Shown here in pieces: positions 45,087 to 52,650 of a stretch of DNA of 52,650 bases. Position numbers and translations under genes: made by a program. Source of the DNA: Planctomycetota bacterium (GTDB lineage: Bacteria; Planctomycetota; PUPC01; JACPCR01); contig JACPCR010000090.1 of the NCBI GenBank assembly GCA_016179685.1, forward strand, positions 1-52,650, written 5' to 3'. The notes beneath the pieces were generated by a model. It was not told where the DNA came from and made no database searches. It saw only the letters and a list, made by a program, of their open reading frames with translations. The stretch's first letter is position 1. The number at the start of each line of letters is the position of its first letter.

Positions 45087-45209
45087 CGGGTCACTCCTCC
45101 CATAAATTGGGGCCATTGGGATGGCTTGCCAAGGACCAGGCACGGTCCAGTAGCTATGCCAGGTGTTCATTCCTCCGTTTTGGACAGCAATAGCCGAACA
45201 GGCGAATTC

Positions 45210-45229
45210 GCAAGTGCACCCGTACCTGC
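45210..45229. repeat. Degenerate hairpin (ACCC loop)
   Basis: GCAAGTGC and GTACCTGC pair with two mismatches around ACCC; on the minus strand this reads as the GGGT-loop apex. It lies in the leader of the KamA-like gene. The surrounding 45240-45275 is AT-rich, with TATAAA on the minus strand at 45263-45258 that could be a -10 box, but no convincing -35. Confidence 0.45.
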
Positions 45230-45342
45230 AATCTCGATCACCATTTACTTTTTAGAATTTATAACAACTATGGCTCGAGTGGAAGCAAGAAATCAGAGGC
45301 AAGCCGGTTTCTCGAGCAGTGCGTCGCCGTTTCCTGCACTCG

Positions 45343-46029
45343 TTACTGGGCCGAAAATTCCGCCATGAAACTTGCCAGGTCGAGGTCGCTTCCAACTAGT
45401 GCCAGCACGTCCCCAAACCGGATACGGTCGTCCGGCGATGGTACCGGATTGAATTCCTCACGCATACTGGTACCATCCGGATTGGGCGACCTGTGTTTGA
45501 TGGCAACCAGGTTAATCCGGAATTTCCGCCTCAAATCGAGTTGCAGCAAGGACTTGCCAACGGTTCCCGCTGGGGCGTCGATTTCCACCACGCTAAAACT
45601 CTCCGCCAGCTCGAAATAGCCACTGATGCCCGGGATCAGCAGCCGCTGAACGAGGCGATTCGCCGCTTCCTCCTCCGGGTTTAGAATCTCATCGGCCCCC
45701 ACGAGGTGAAGAATGCGTGCGTGGACAGGGGTCATGGCCCGGGCCACCACTTTCGGAATCCCCAGCTTTTTCGCATACACGACGGTGAGGACCTGGGCCT
45801 CGAAGTTCGCCCCGATGGCCGCCACCAGCACGTTCACCTGGCCGATGCCATGGGATTCCAGACTCCCTTCGTCCGTGGCATCCATCCGCACCGCGAGTGA
45901 AATTTCATCCTTGATGTCGTCCACGAGCTCCATGTCCTCGTCGACGCCGATGACCTCTACACCGTTGCGGGCCAGAGCCAGAGCTGCCGCCTTCCCAAAC
46001 TGCCCCAGTCCTATCACCGCACACTTCAT
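45343..46029 (-). CDS. trkA: TrkA/KtrA-type potassium channel regulatory subunit
   Basis: The 228-residue protein has a single Rossmann RCK-N domain (CAVIGLGQFGKAAALAL, GVDED, VRMDATDEGSLES) and an RCK-C domain from about 140. Its size matches KtrA-like single-domain regulators; E. coli TrkA is twice as long. It binds NAD(H) or ATP/ADP and gates the TrkH/KtrB pore, whose gene lies 100 bases upstream. Confidence 0.93.
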   Translation of the reverse strand: MKCAVIGLGQFGKAAALALARNGVEVIGVDEDMELVDDIKDEISLAVRMDATDEGSLESHGIGQVNVLVAAIGANFEAQVLTVVYAKKLGIPKVVARAMTPVHARILHLVGADEILNPEEEAANRLVQRLLIPGISGYFELAESFSVVEIDAPAGTVGKSLLQLDLRRKFRINLVAIKHRSPNPDGTSMREEFNPVPSPDDRIRFGDVLALVGSDLDLASFMAEFSAQ

Positions 46030-46110
46030 GTTTCTTGTTCTCCCCTAGTGAAGCGTTGCCCCGGACCGACCCGTGTGGCGCGGGCGGCCAGAACCGAAAT
46101 AGGATACGGC

Positions 46111-46129
46111 AAGACGATTCTTTCGTCTT
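46111..46129 (-). terminator. Hairpin directly after the trkH stop codon
   Basis: AAGACGA and TCGTCTT pair perfectly around five bases and begin at the base after the TGA of trkH (46132-46130). There is no T run, so termination is uncertain. Confidence 0.35.
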
Positions 46130-47938
46130 TCATCCCACCACAATCTCCTCTTCGGGGTAGTCATAATTCATGCCACGGGCACGAGATTGGAGAACGATCA
46201 CCACCAGGGAGAGAGGCCCCACCCGACCGGCGAACATCGCCACGCACAGGATCAGCTTCCCCGCCACGCTCAACTTCGCTGTGATCCCCGTGGATAGCCC
46301 CACGGTGCTCAGGGCGGAAATCGACTCGAAGGCCAGGTCCCGTAACGGAACGTCCGGCTCGGTGATCGTCAAGGCAAGGATGACGGCGGTCGCCGCCATC
46401 ACGTAAAGGATAAACACGCTGATCGCTGCAAACACCACTCGCCGGGGCAGCCTCCGGCCGAAGGCCTCCACCCGGTCCCAGCCTTTCAGCAGCGATCGCA
46501 CCGAGAGGATCAGCACGGCGAAGGTCACCGTCTTGATCCCGCCGCCGGTAGAGACGGGACAGGCTCCGATGACCATGAGCAGCATCAGCCAGATCAGGGT
46601 GGCATCCTGAAGCTGGTCGATGGGGACCGTGTTGAAGCCTGCGGTACGCGAGGTCACGGACTGGAAGAGGGCGGCGAGAACCTGTTCCAGAGGTCGAGTC
46701 GCCAGCAGCCAGTGGCTGGTTTCCAGCATCCAGAATCCCAGGGCCCCCACGACGACCAGCGCCAGGGTTGTCAGGAGCGAGAGTTTCGCCTGGGCGTTCA
46801 GGCGCGACGAGATTCGTCCCGCGTGCCACTCGCGGAAGAATCGCCACTCTCGAAAGGCCGGGAGGGTGCTGACGCGGAAGGCGACCACCTCGCGAAGAAC
46901 GGGGAAGCCGAGCCCGCCGAGCACGATCAGGCCCATGAGGGTCAGGCATGCGCCCCAGTTTCCGCGAAGAACCGTCAGGCTGTCAGGGGCCAGGCCGAAG
47001 CCGGCGTTGCAGAAGGCGGAAATCGAGTGGAACACGCACCACTTCCAGCGCTGGAGGAACGGCGCGTCCGGCATGGGCATGAACAGTCTCAGGAGGACGA
47101 CCCCCGCCGCCTCGACAAAAAAGGTGAGGACGAGGATCGACACGATCTGCCGCTTCACGTCCACCACGGCCCGGGCGCTGACCATTTCTCGCAGGGCCAC
47201 CAGGTTGGGCAGCGAGAGGGACTGGCGTGAGAACACCGAGAGCAGGACCACGAAGGTCATGATCCCCAACCCCCCCATCTGGAACAAGGCGATCAGGATC
47301 ATCTGCCCCAGCGTGCTGAAGTCGTTCCCCGTGTCCCGCACCGTGAGCCCGGTGACGCATACAGCGCTCGTGGCCGTGAAGAAGGCGTCCAGCAGTCCGA
47401 TCGGCGTTTTTCCTGCCACGCTCACCTTGGGCAGCAGGAGAAGAAGGGTGCCCGCCAGGATCAGAAGCCCGAACGTGAGCACGAGCACCCCGGCGGGCCG
47501 GATACCGAAGTCCAGCAACCGTTGCTGAGCCCTCAGGAAGCTCAGGACCAGATTGGCCAGGAGATAGGCCTGGACCAGGAAGAGATAGAGCTTGGTCAAA
47601 GATCCGATTCGCAACGTCTCGAGAAACTGCTGGAATCCCCCGGAGGGGCTCACCCATCGGAGCAGCCCGAGCGAGACCAGGAACAGGACGAGGAGAGTCC
47701 ACTCGAACCATCTCTGGCGAACCGCTTCGGCCCTGGGCTTCGTCCAGAAGACCGAGGCGATCAGGTCCAGTCCGAAGCATCCTGCCAGGACCAGGTCCAG
47801 ACGCTGCAACCAGGCCTGGTCGGCGTCGCCAAGGTAAAAGCCGTACTCCAGCGTGAGGGACACGAGGGCCAGAAGCCCCACCCCCAGCATGAGACAGCGG
47901 GACAACGCTGATCGCCGGATGACCCCGTTTTCGGCCAT
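46130..47938 (-). CDS. trkH: TrkH/KtrB-type potassium transporter with N-terminal membrane extension
   Basis: The 602-residue protein contains four pore-loop motifs with the selectivity glycine: VCVTGLT, NAGFGL, SRTAGFNT and STVGLSTG, so it should conduct potassium. Residues 1-135 form an extra region with about three or four membrane segments (CLMLGVGLLALVSLTLEYGFYL, LVLAGCFGLDLIASVF, WTLLVLFLVSLGLL), which ordinary TrkH/KtrB proteins of about 450-480 residues lack. This extension resembles those seen in some Trk transporters of marine and environmental bacteria, but I cannot match it further. It lies between nhaD and trkA on one strand. Confidence 0.92.
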   Translation of the reverse strand: MAENGVIRRSALSRCLMLGVGLLALVSLTLEYGFYLGDADQAWLQRLDLVLAGCFGLDLIASVFWTKPRAEAVRQRWFEWTLLVLFLVSLGLLRWVSPSGGFQQFLETLRIGSLTKLYLFLVQAYLLANLVLSFLRAQQRLLDFGIRPAGVLVLTFGLLILAGTLLLLLPKVSVAGKTPIGLLDAFFTATSAVCVTGLTVRDTGNDFSTLGQMILIALFQMGGLGIMTFVVLLSVFSRQSLSLPNLVALREMVSARAVVDVKRQIVSILVLTFFVEAAGVVLLRLFMPMPDAPFLQRWKWCVFHSISAFCNAGFGLAPDSLTVLRGNWGACLTLMGLIVLGGLGFPVLREVVAFRVSTLPAFREWRFFREWHAGRISSRLNAQAKLSLLTTLALVVVGALGFWMLETSHWLLATRPLEQVLAALFQSVTSRTAGFNTVPIDQLQDATLIWLMLLMVIGACPVSTGGGIKTVTFAVLILSVRSLLKGWDRVEAFGRRLPRRVVFAAISVFILYVMAATAVILALTITEPDVPLRDLAFESISALSTVGLSTGITAKLSVAGKLILCVAMFAGRVGPLSLVVIVLQSRARGMNYDYPEEEIVVG

Positions 47939-47964
47939 AGTCGGGTCTGGTGTGAAGTCGACGG

Positions 47965-48014
47965 CTCGTACACGCGTACGGATGTGCGGGTGCGCTTCCG
48001 TACGCGTGTACGAG
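47965..48014. repeat. 23-bp inverted repeat with GGGT loop
   Basis: Arms 47965-47987 and 47992-48014 pair with two mismatches around GGGT. It lies between the nhaD stop at 48048 and the trkH start at 47938 on the minus strand, the longest member of the GGGT-loop family here. Confidence 0.85.
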
Positions 48015-48047
48015 AAGGGGTGGCCTCACACGACCATCATTCCCAGT

Positions 48048-49571
48048 TTATCTGAAGAAAATGAACGTGAGCAGGAGGAAGAGAGGGATCAGGATGCCGA
48101 GGCTGTACAGCATGTAGCCGAAAAAGCTCGGCATCTGGACATTGGACTGTTCGGCAATACTTTTCACCATGAAGTTCGGCCCGTTCCCGATGTAGGTGTT
48201 CGCCCCCATGAAGACGGCGCCGAGGGAAACCGCCACCAGCCAGCTTTCCCGGACATAGGAGCCGTCCAGCAGCGTCAGCACTCCGGGCCCGTCCGCAGTG
48301 GTCATCGAGTCCGCCATCTCGAAAAAGACGGCGTAAGTCGGGGCGTTGTCCAGAAAACTCGAAAGCGCGCCCGTCATCCAGAAAAACATGTACGGCTGAT
48401 TCACCACCCTCGAAAGTTCCTCCCCGCTGGCCTGCAGGATCTCGATCGGCACCTGCATCGTGATGAAAATCCCGATGAACAGGGCCGCCACCTCGATGAT
48501 GGCCGAAAAATTGAAGTCGTTCCTCTGCCGGTTCTCTTCGGCCGTGGTCATCCAGGCCAGGCCCACGAACACAAGCTGGCAGATCTCGCGCAAGTAGTTC
48601 GGCACGATAAAATAGCGCCCCAAAAACTTCTCGCCCGGCACCATCAGCGCTACCGCCAGGACGACCCCCAACAGCCACAGCAGGTTCAACGCCCCACGAA
48701 CCCTCATGGGCTCACGATGGGTTTTATCCAACAGCCGGTCCAGGGGCGTCTCTTTCCGGAATAAGCGACTGTCCCAGGCATAATAGGCAACGAGCAATGC
48801 CGCCACGGCGGTCAACCATGGCTTCCAGAGCTGGAACGTCCAGAGGAAGGGCACCCCTCGCAGATACCCGAGAAACAGGGGCGGGTCCCCTATGGGAAGC
48901 AGGCAGCCCCCGATGTTGCTGACCAGAAAAATGAAAAAAATCACCGTGTGGCGCACGTTCTGGCGCTCCCGGTTCGTCTGGAGCACCGGGCGGATGAGCA
49001 GCATGGACGCGCCGGTCGTCCCCACAAAGCTTGCCAGCAACGCCCCCAGGCCCAGGAACGTCGTGTTGGTCGCGGGAGTGGCCGGCATGTCCCCACTCAG
49101 GTGTATTCCGCCGCAGATGGTGTAGAGGCTGAACAGGAGCACCATGAAAGGCACATATTCGTCCAGCACCGCGTGATGCAGAACCGCCTTCACGCAGTCC
49201 GTGCCTGGTGGCGTGACATGCTCCCCATGGGCGACGCCCTCGCCCCGCAGGACATAATAGGCCAAGGTCACGGCCGAGAGCGCAAACGCCACGTTCAGCT
49301 TGTTCGAGTTGTGATGCCACCAGTGTCCCGCCCCATGCATCAGCGGCAGGACAGCGATGCAGAGGAGCAGCACGACAAAAGGCGATATCCAGGCCAGCGA
49401 CGGCTTGAACCGCGTCCCGCCGTGGGCCCCTGCCGGGGCCGGCGCTCCGACCTGCATGGTGGCCGTCGAGCTCGCGGCTGGTCCGCCTCCGCCGGACTCC
49501 TCAGCATCCGACTCGACGGCGGCTGTGGCCAGACCGAACAGTATCCATCCCACGATCCCCAATCGTACCAT
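48048..49571 (-). CDS. nhaD: NhaD-type sodium/proton antiporter
   Basis: The protein of about 507 residues (ATG at 49571; an ATG at 49619 is an alternative start) begins with an apparent signal peptide (VRLGIVGWILFGLATAAVES) and then about 12 membrane segments. Conserved stretches such as SFVGTTGASMLLIRPVLQTNRER, VSNIGGCLLPIGDPPLFLGYLRGVPF, DNAPTYAVFFE and GANTYIGNGPNFMVKSIAE match the NhaD branch of the ion-transporter superfamily. NhaD exports Na+ or Li+ in exchange for protons. The neighbouring Trk genes on the same strand suggest a joint role in Na+/K+ balance. Confidence 0.9.
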   Translation of the reverse strand: MVRLGIVGWILFGLATAAVESDAEESGGGGPAASSTATMQVGAPAPAGAHGGTRFKPSLAWISPFVVLLLCIAVLPLMHGAGHWWHHNSNKLNVAFALSAVTLAYYVLRGEGVAHGEHVTPPGTDCVKAVLHHAVLDEYVPFMVLLFSLYTICGGIHLSGDMPATPATNTTFLGLGALLASFVGTTGASMLLIRPVLQTNRERQNVRHTVIFFIFLVSNIGGCLLPIGDPPLFLGYLRGVPFLWTFQLWKPWLTAVAALLVAYYAWDSRLFRKETPLDRLLDKTHREPMRVRGALNLLWLLGVVLAVALMVPGEKFLGRYFIVPNYLREICQLVFVGLAWMTTAEENRQRNDFNFSAIIEVAALFIGIFITMQVPIEILQASGEELSRVVNQPYMFFWMTGALSSFLDNAPTYAVFFEMADSMTTADGPGVLTLLDGSYVRESWLVAVSLGAVFMGANTYIGNGPNFMVKSIAEQSNVQMPSFFGYMLYSLGILIPLFLLLTFIFFR

Positions 49572-49619
49572 GTGCCGTTTCCGCGCCAGTTCCACGGATC
49601 CCCGCGCCCGTGCCCGCAA

Positions 49620-50398
49620 TCACGGACCCGTTCCCGTCGGAGGTGCGAATGATAACCATCCAACCGCTGAAGGCAAGGTTCATCAACGCCCGAGAAAGCG
49701 TTCGACTCATCCGCGGAGAAAGGGAAGCGCGCGTCCTCGCTTTCCTGGTCGCCTCAGAATTGCCATCTGACCCGCGCCTATGAGGGTGTCCGATTTGAAA
49801 ATTGAAAATCAGACGCTTAAAGTCTATGCCTGTAATTTCTCCGCCGGGTGCTCGCCGAATCCCTCCCAAATTTGTCCCTGCGGGAGGGAGCATCGTCACG
49901 ACGGTATCCGTCCCACGGGCACAGGTGCGGGATGTCGTCGCTGCGACGGCACATCCGCATCGTGGCCATCCGTCCCACGGGCACAGGTGCGGGATGACCC
50001 CAGCGGGAGGACGTGTCCGGGAGGCGGGCGCGGCAGAGGAGATATTGAAGAGGTGTCCCGCCGCAGGCGGGTCAAGAGTTTGGCAGATTTTCATTCGAAT
50101 GTCGATGAGGCCACTGGTAGCGCCGGCATCTTGCCGGCATCCTTGGTATTTGAGCTATTAACCTCTAAAATAGCAACAAAAAGCCAGCGTCCCAACGGGA
50201 TTCCGCCGGGAGATGCTGGGGTTTCCAGGAACGCGGTACTCGCTTGTGTCAATCGCCAAAAAGTGCCAAACTCCAGTCCCGCCGCGGGCGGGTCAGGTGT
50301 CAGGTGATTCCTGAAACCTGAAACCGGACACCATGTTGGGTTGTGGGTATCACCCGCCTTGCGAGTTTTCGTTCGTCAGTAGTCCAACGAGTCTTCCC
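49620..50398. other. Long gap with repeats and no supported gene
   Basis: Beyond the candidate promoter, the stretch holds a 28-base direct repeat (TCCGTCCCACGGGCACAGGT and following, at 49908 and 49969), the GCCGGCA-TCT-TGCCGGC hairpin (50122-50138) and a CCAGC..GCTGG-type stem near 50184-50220. Short frames do not look like genes. Confidence 0.5.
49649..49676 (-). promoter_or_regulatory. Candidate nhaD promoter
   Basis: On the minus strand TTGCCT (49676-49671) and TATCAT (49654-49649) are separated by 16 bases. It lies 30-78 bases before the possible nhaD starts, a sensible position. Matches to consensus are moderate. Confidence 0.35.
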
Positions 50399-52357
50399 AT
50401 GAAGTCCTTCACTTACGCTCCAGAGCCCGAACGAACTTACACGTTGCGAGTCGGCCGCGGTGCGGGACCGTCTCCCATCGACTGGCACAATCGGGGCGAG
50501 TCCGACCTTCTCGTCACGCATGATGGTGGGGTTCGCGGCCCCGGCGTCACTCTCTTCCGCGTGATCGGCCGTGACGCCCGCGGTCTGCCCATCTATGACG
50601 AAGGCCTGCCCATCGAGCATTTTGGTCCCGCCACGGCGGTCACGGCATGGCCCAACGGCCAATCGAGCCGTTTCGACGTACTGACCGCCCATTCTGGAAG
50701 CCTTTGGCGCTTCCCCAACGTCGGCTCCGCATACGATCCCTATTTCGGCGATCCCCTGGAAATCCCGCTCCCGCTCGAGTTCCGTTCCCTGGGCTGCGTC
50801 GCCAAGCTTTCCCTCGCGGACGTGGACCGTGATGGAAACCTGGACCTGCTTCTGGGGCTCTCTAACGAATCGGGCGGTCCGGCCAGCGAGGAAATGTCCT
50901 GGTGCGGGCGTCTCCTCGGCACGGACACCAGCGGCCGCAACATCGCCCTGGGCCCCCATGACGAGTGGCGCGGAGCAACCCTCCATGGCCACCTCGTCTG
51001 GCTCAAGAATTACCGGTCGCTCCGGGACCCGGATTTCGCGCTGGGCGGCCCCATTCTCCTTCAAGGACAACCCATTGACCTCCGGACCCTTCCTGCAGCC
51101 GCTGGGGTCAACTGGCCATGGGAAACGCTGCCTGCCCTCGTATCCGCCGATGCCCATGACCGGCTCGCCCTCTGGCTTCCCTGCCTTCCGGACTTCGGTT
51201 TCCGCGAGGTGCGCCCGGCAGCGGTCGCCCCGCGTGGCGTGGACGCCACCGACATCCCGATCCCGGTGGGAGAGCCGCGTCTAGCGGCCGGGGACATCGA
51301 TCGCGACGGCCGTGACGACCTTCTCGTCGGCGGCCGGTCCGGCGAAATTTTCGGCATCCAAACCCTGCGGCCGTCGCCCGACGTGCCCCCTACGTTCTCT
51401 TTGCCTTTCCCGCTCCAGACGCTCCGGCGGCTCATTCATCTCGGATCGTTCCCCGTGCCCGCGGCCGCGGACTGGGACGGCGACGGCGACCTCGACCTCG
51501 TCGTCGGGTGCGCCGAAGGTCGGCTGCTCTGGATCGAAAACCGCGGGACGACTGCCGAGCCCCTATTGGCGACACCCGAGCCGGTCCTCGTCAATGGCGT
51601 CCCTCTGATCGTGCAGGCCGGGCTCGCGGGTTGCCCCAACGGGCCCCGCGATGCCGCCATGGGCTACCTCTGCCCGGAGGTCGTGGATTGGGACGGCGAC
51701 GGCCGGCCAGACCTCCTGCTCAACGACTTTGCCGGACGCCTCATCCTGTACCGAAACATCGGAAGCCGCGAGCGCCCCGAATTCGGCCCCGGCATCCCCC
51801 TGCTCAAGGCCGGAAAGCCTTTCCTTTCCCTCTGGCGGGCCAGGCCTTCCTGCGTCGATTGGGACGGCGATGGCCTGCCCGAGCTTCTCGCCCTTGACCT
51901 TCACGGATTCCTCAACCTGTATCAGCGGGACGGCGATCAGGTCCGGGCCGGCCGGAGGCTCACGGACCAGCTCGGCCGAGGCATCCAGCTCGATGGCTCG
52001 CTCGCCGGCTGCGGCCAGGCCAACCTCTGCGCCTGCGATTGGGACGGCGACGGCGACCTCGACGTGCTCGTCGGGCTGCCCGCACGCAACGGGCACGTCT
52101 GGCAGAACCTGTCCGGCGGCGACCCGCCTTCCCAGCCCCCTCCCAGCATCCTCTTGCTCGAAAACGTAGGAAGCCGCAAGCGGCCAGTCTTTGCCCCGAG
52201 GGCCCTCCAGGCCTGCGGCCTACCCCTCTTCTTCGGGCCGGGCGGCTGCGCCCCTCACGCCGCGTCCTGGACCGGCGGGAAGCTTCCGGACCTTATTGTC
52301 GGGGCCGACGACGGCCTGATCTATTTCTTCCCGCGCTCGGAAGTGGGGATTCTCTAG
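50399..52357 (+). CDS. FG-GAP/VCBS repeat protein
   Basis: The 652-residue protein (ATG at 50399) has at least six calcium-loop-like motifs of the FG-GAP type: DVDRDGNLDLLLG, DIDRDGRDDLLVG, DWDGDGDLDLVVG, DWDGDGRPDLLLND, DWDGDGLPELLALD and DWDGDGDLDVLVG. These form a seven- or eight-bladed propeller that usually binds glycans or proteins at the cell surface. No signal peptide is evident at the start (MKSFTYAPEPERTY), so export is unclear. It stands alone, separated by 780 bases from nhaD. Confidence 0.8.
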   Translation: MKSFTYAPEPERTYTLRVGRGAGPSPIDWHNRGESDLLVTHDGGVRGPGVTLFRVIGRDARGLPIYDEGLPIEHFGPATAVTAWPNGQSSRFDVLTAHSGSLWRFPNVGSAYDPYFGDPLEIPLPLEFRSLGCVAKLSLADVDRDGNLDLLLGLSNESGGPASEEMSWCGRLLGTDTSGRNIALGPHDEWRGATLHGHLVWLKNYRSLRDPDFALGGPILLQGQPIDLRTLPAAAGVNWPWETLPALVSADAHDRLALWLPCLPDFGFREVRPAAVAPRGVDATDIPIPVGEPRLAAGDIDRDGRDDLLVGGRSGEIFGIQTLRPSPDVPPTFSLPFPLQTLRRLIHLGSFPVPAAADWDGDGDLDLVVGCAEGRLLWIENRGTTAEPLLATPEPVLVNGVPLIVQAGLAGCPNGPRDAAMGYLCPEVVDWDGDGRPDLLLNDFAGRLILYRNIGSRERPEFGPGIPLLKAGKPFLSLWRARPSCVDWDGDGLPELLALDLHGFLNLYQRDGDQVRAGRRLTDQLGRGIQLDGSLAGCGQANLCACDWDGDGDLDVLVGLPARNGHVWQNLSGGDPPSQPPPSILLLENVGSRKRPVFAPRALQACGLPLFFGPGGCAPHAASWTGGKLPDLIVGADDGLIYFFPRSEVGIL

Positions 52358-52501
52358 CGAGGCGCTGCCTCCAACCGCGCGCCTTGCATTTTCAACACGC
52401 CGGACTATCCTTATGCGACGGGATGGAGTTAGCCCCAATACGGTTCAGTTAAGCGCACAAACTGTTGCGGCCGTATCGTTTGGCATTGGCGAGGTCGAAG
52501 C

Positions 52502-52650
52502 GATGTGTTGGAGTTACGCCTTCAGGCGTGGTCTTCTCAGACAACGGCTAAAGCCGTCACTCCAACCCCTGCGCAGACGGCTCCGGCGCTTAGATGTGTT
52601 GGAGTTACGCCTTCAGGCGTGGTCTTCTCAGACAACGGCTAGAGCCGTCA
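52502..52650. repeat. Tandem three-way-junction repeats at the window end
   Basis: A block of about 91 bp at 52502 is repeated from 52593 to the window edge with one base change. Each contains an outer stem GTTGGAGT/ACTCCAAC (52507-52514 with 52559-52566) enclosing two hairpins, ACGCC-TTCA-GGCGT and ACGGCT-AA-AGCCGT. The block from 52358 to 52501 holds no gene. Confidence 0.85.

Overview
The window reads as GC-rich chromosomal DNA of a Gram-negative, environmental bacterium. LptE, BamD and Omp85-type genes imply an outer membrane. Eukaryote-like Ser/Thr kinases with an N-terminal zinc ribbon, a DUF6785/6784-type membrane protein, a PEGA protein, a sialidase-like protein, MocA-type oxidoreductase and beta-helix or LamG-like secreted proteins resemble gene sets of Planctomycetota and neighbouring candidate phyla (Hydrogenedentota and Sumerlaeota are possible). 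This placement is inference; no rRNA or other decisive marker is present, and no tRNA was recognised.

Layout. Positions 1-3800 look like accessory DNA: three 22-bp repeats at the left edge, a small conserved hypothetical gene, an unknown gene coupled to a PD-(D/E)XK-like nuclease gene, and a damaged helical-repeat gene that stops at an apparent recombination junction near 3790. 3880-13763 holds a sialidase-like gene, a 12+ TM protein, a homocysteine S-methyltransferase fused to a second methyltransferase, and a divergent LuxE-like / MIP18-domain pair. 14020-18461 (minus) is a compact bamD-lptE-ftsH-folP operon with a good sigma-70-type promoter. 18568-23278 carries two long secreted or membrane-anchored proteins. 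23307-28051 has a MocA oxidoreductase divergent from etfB-etfA and a NodB-fold protein. 28624-34287 has a di-haem cytochrome and three Ser/Thr kinases. 34445-38934 has an Omp85-like barrel, a beta-helix protein and an MscS channel. 39400-42092 is a NitT/TauT-type ABC transporter; it converges on an aminotransferase. 43677-49619 (minus) places NhaD-type antiporter, TrkH, TrkA and a KamA-like radical SAM protein in a row, which suggests ion or osmotic homeostasis. The window ends with an FG-GAP protein and tandem hairpin repeats.

The most unusual feature is between genes. Many stop codons lie at or inside the first bases of long, near-perfect palindromes. Several of these share the apex GTGC-GGGT-GC(A/G)C while the outer arms differ from copy to copy yet remain self-complementary. 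Other dispersed hairpin families and mosaic repeats fill most gaps longer than 250 bp.
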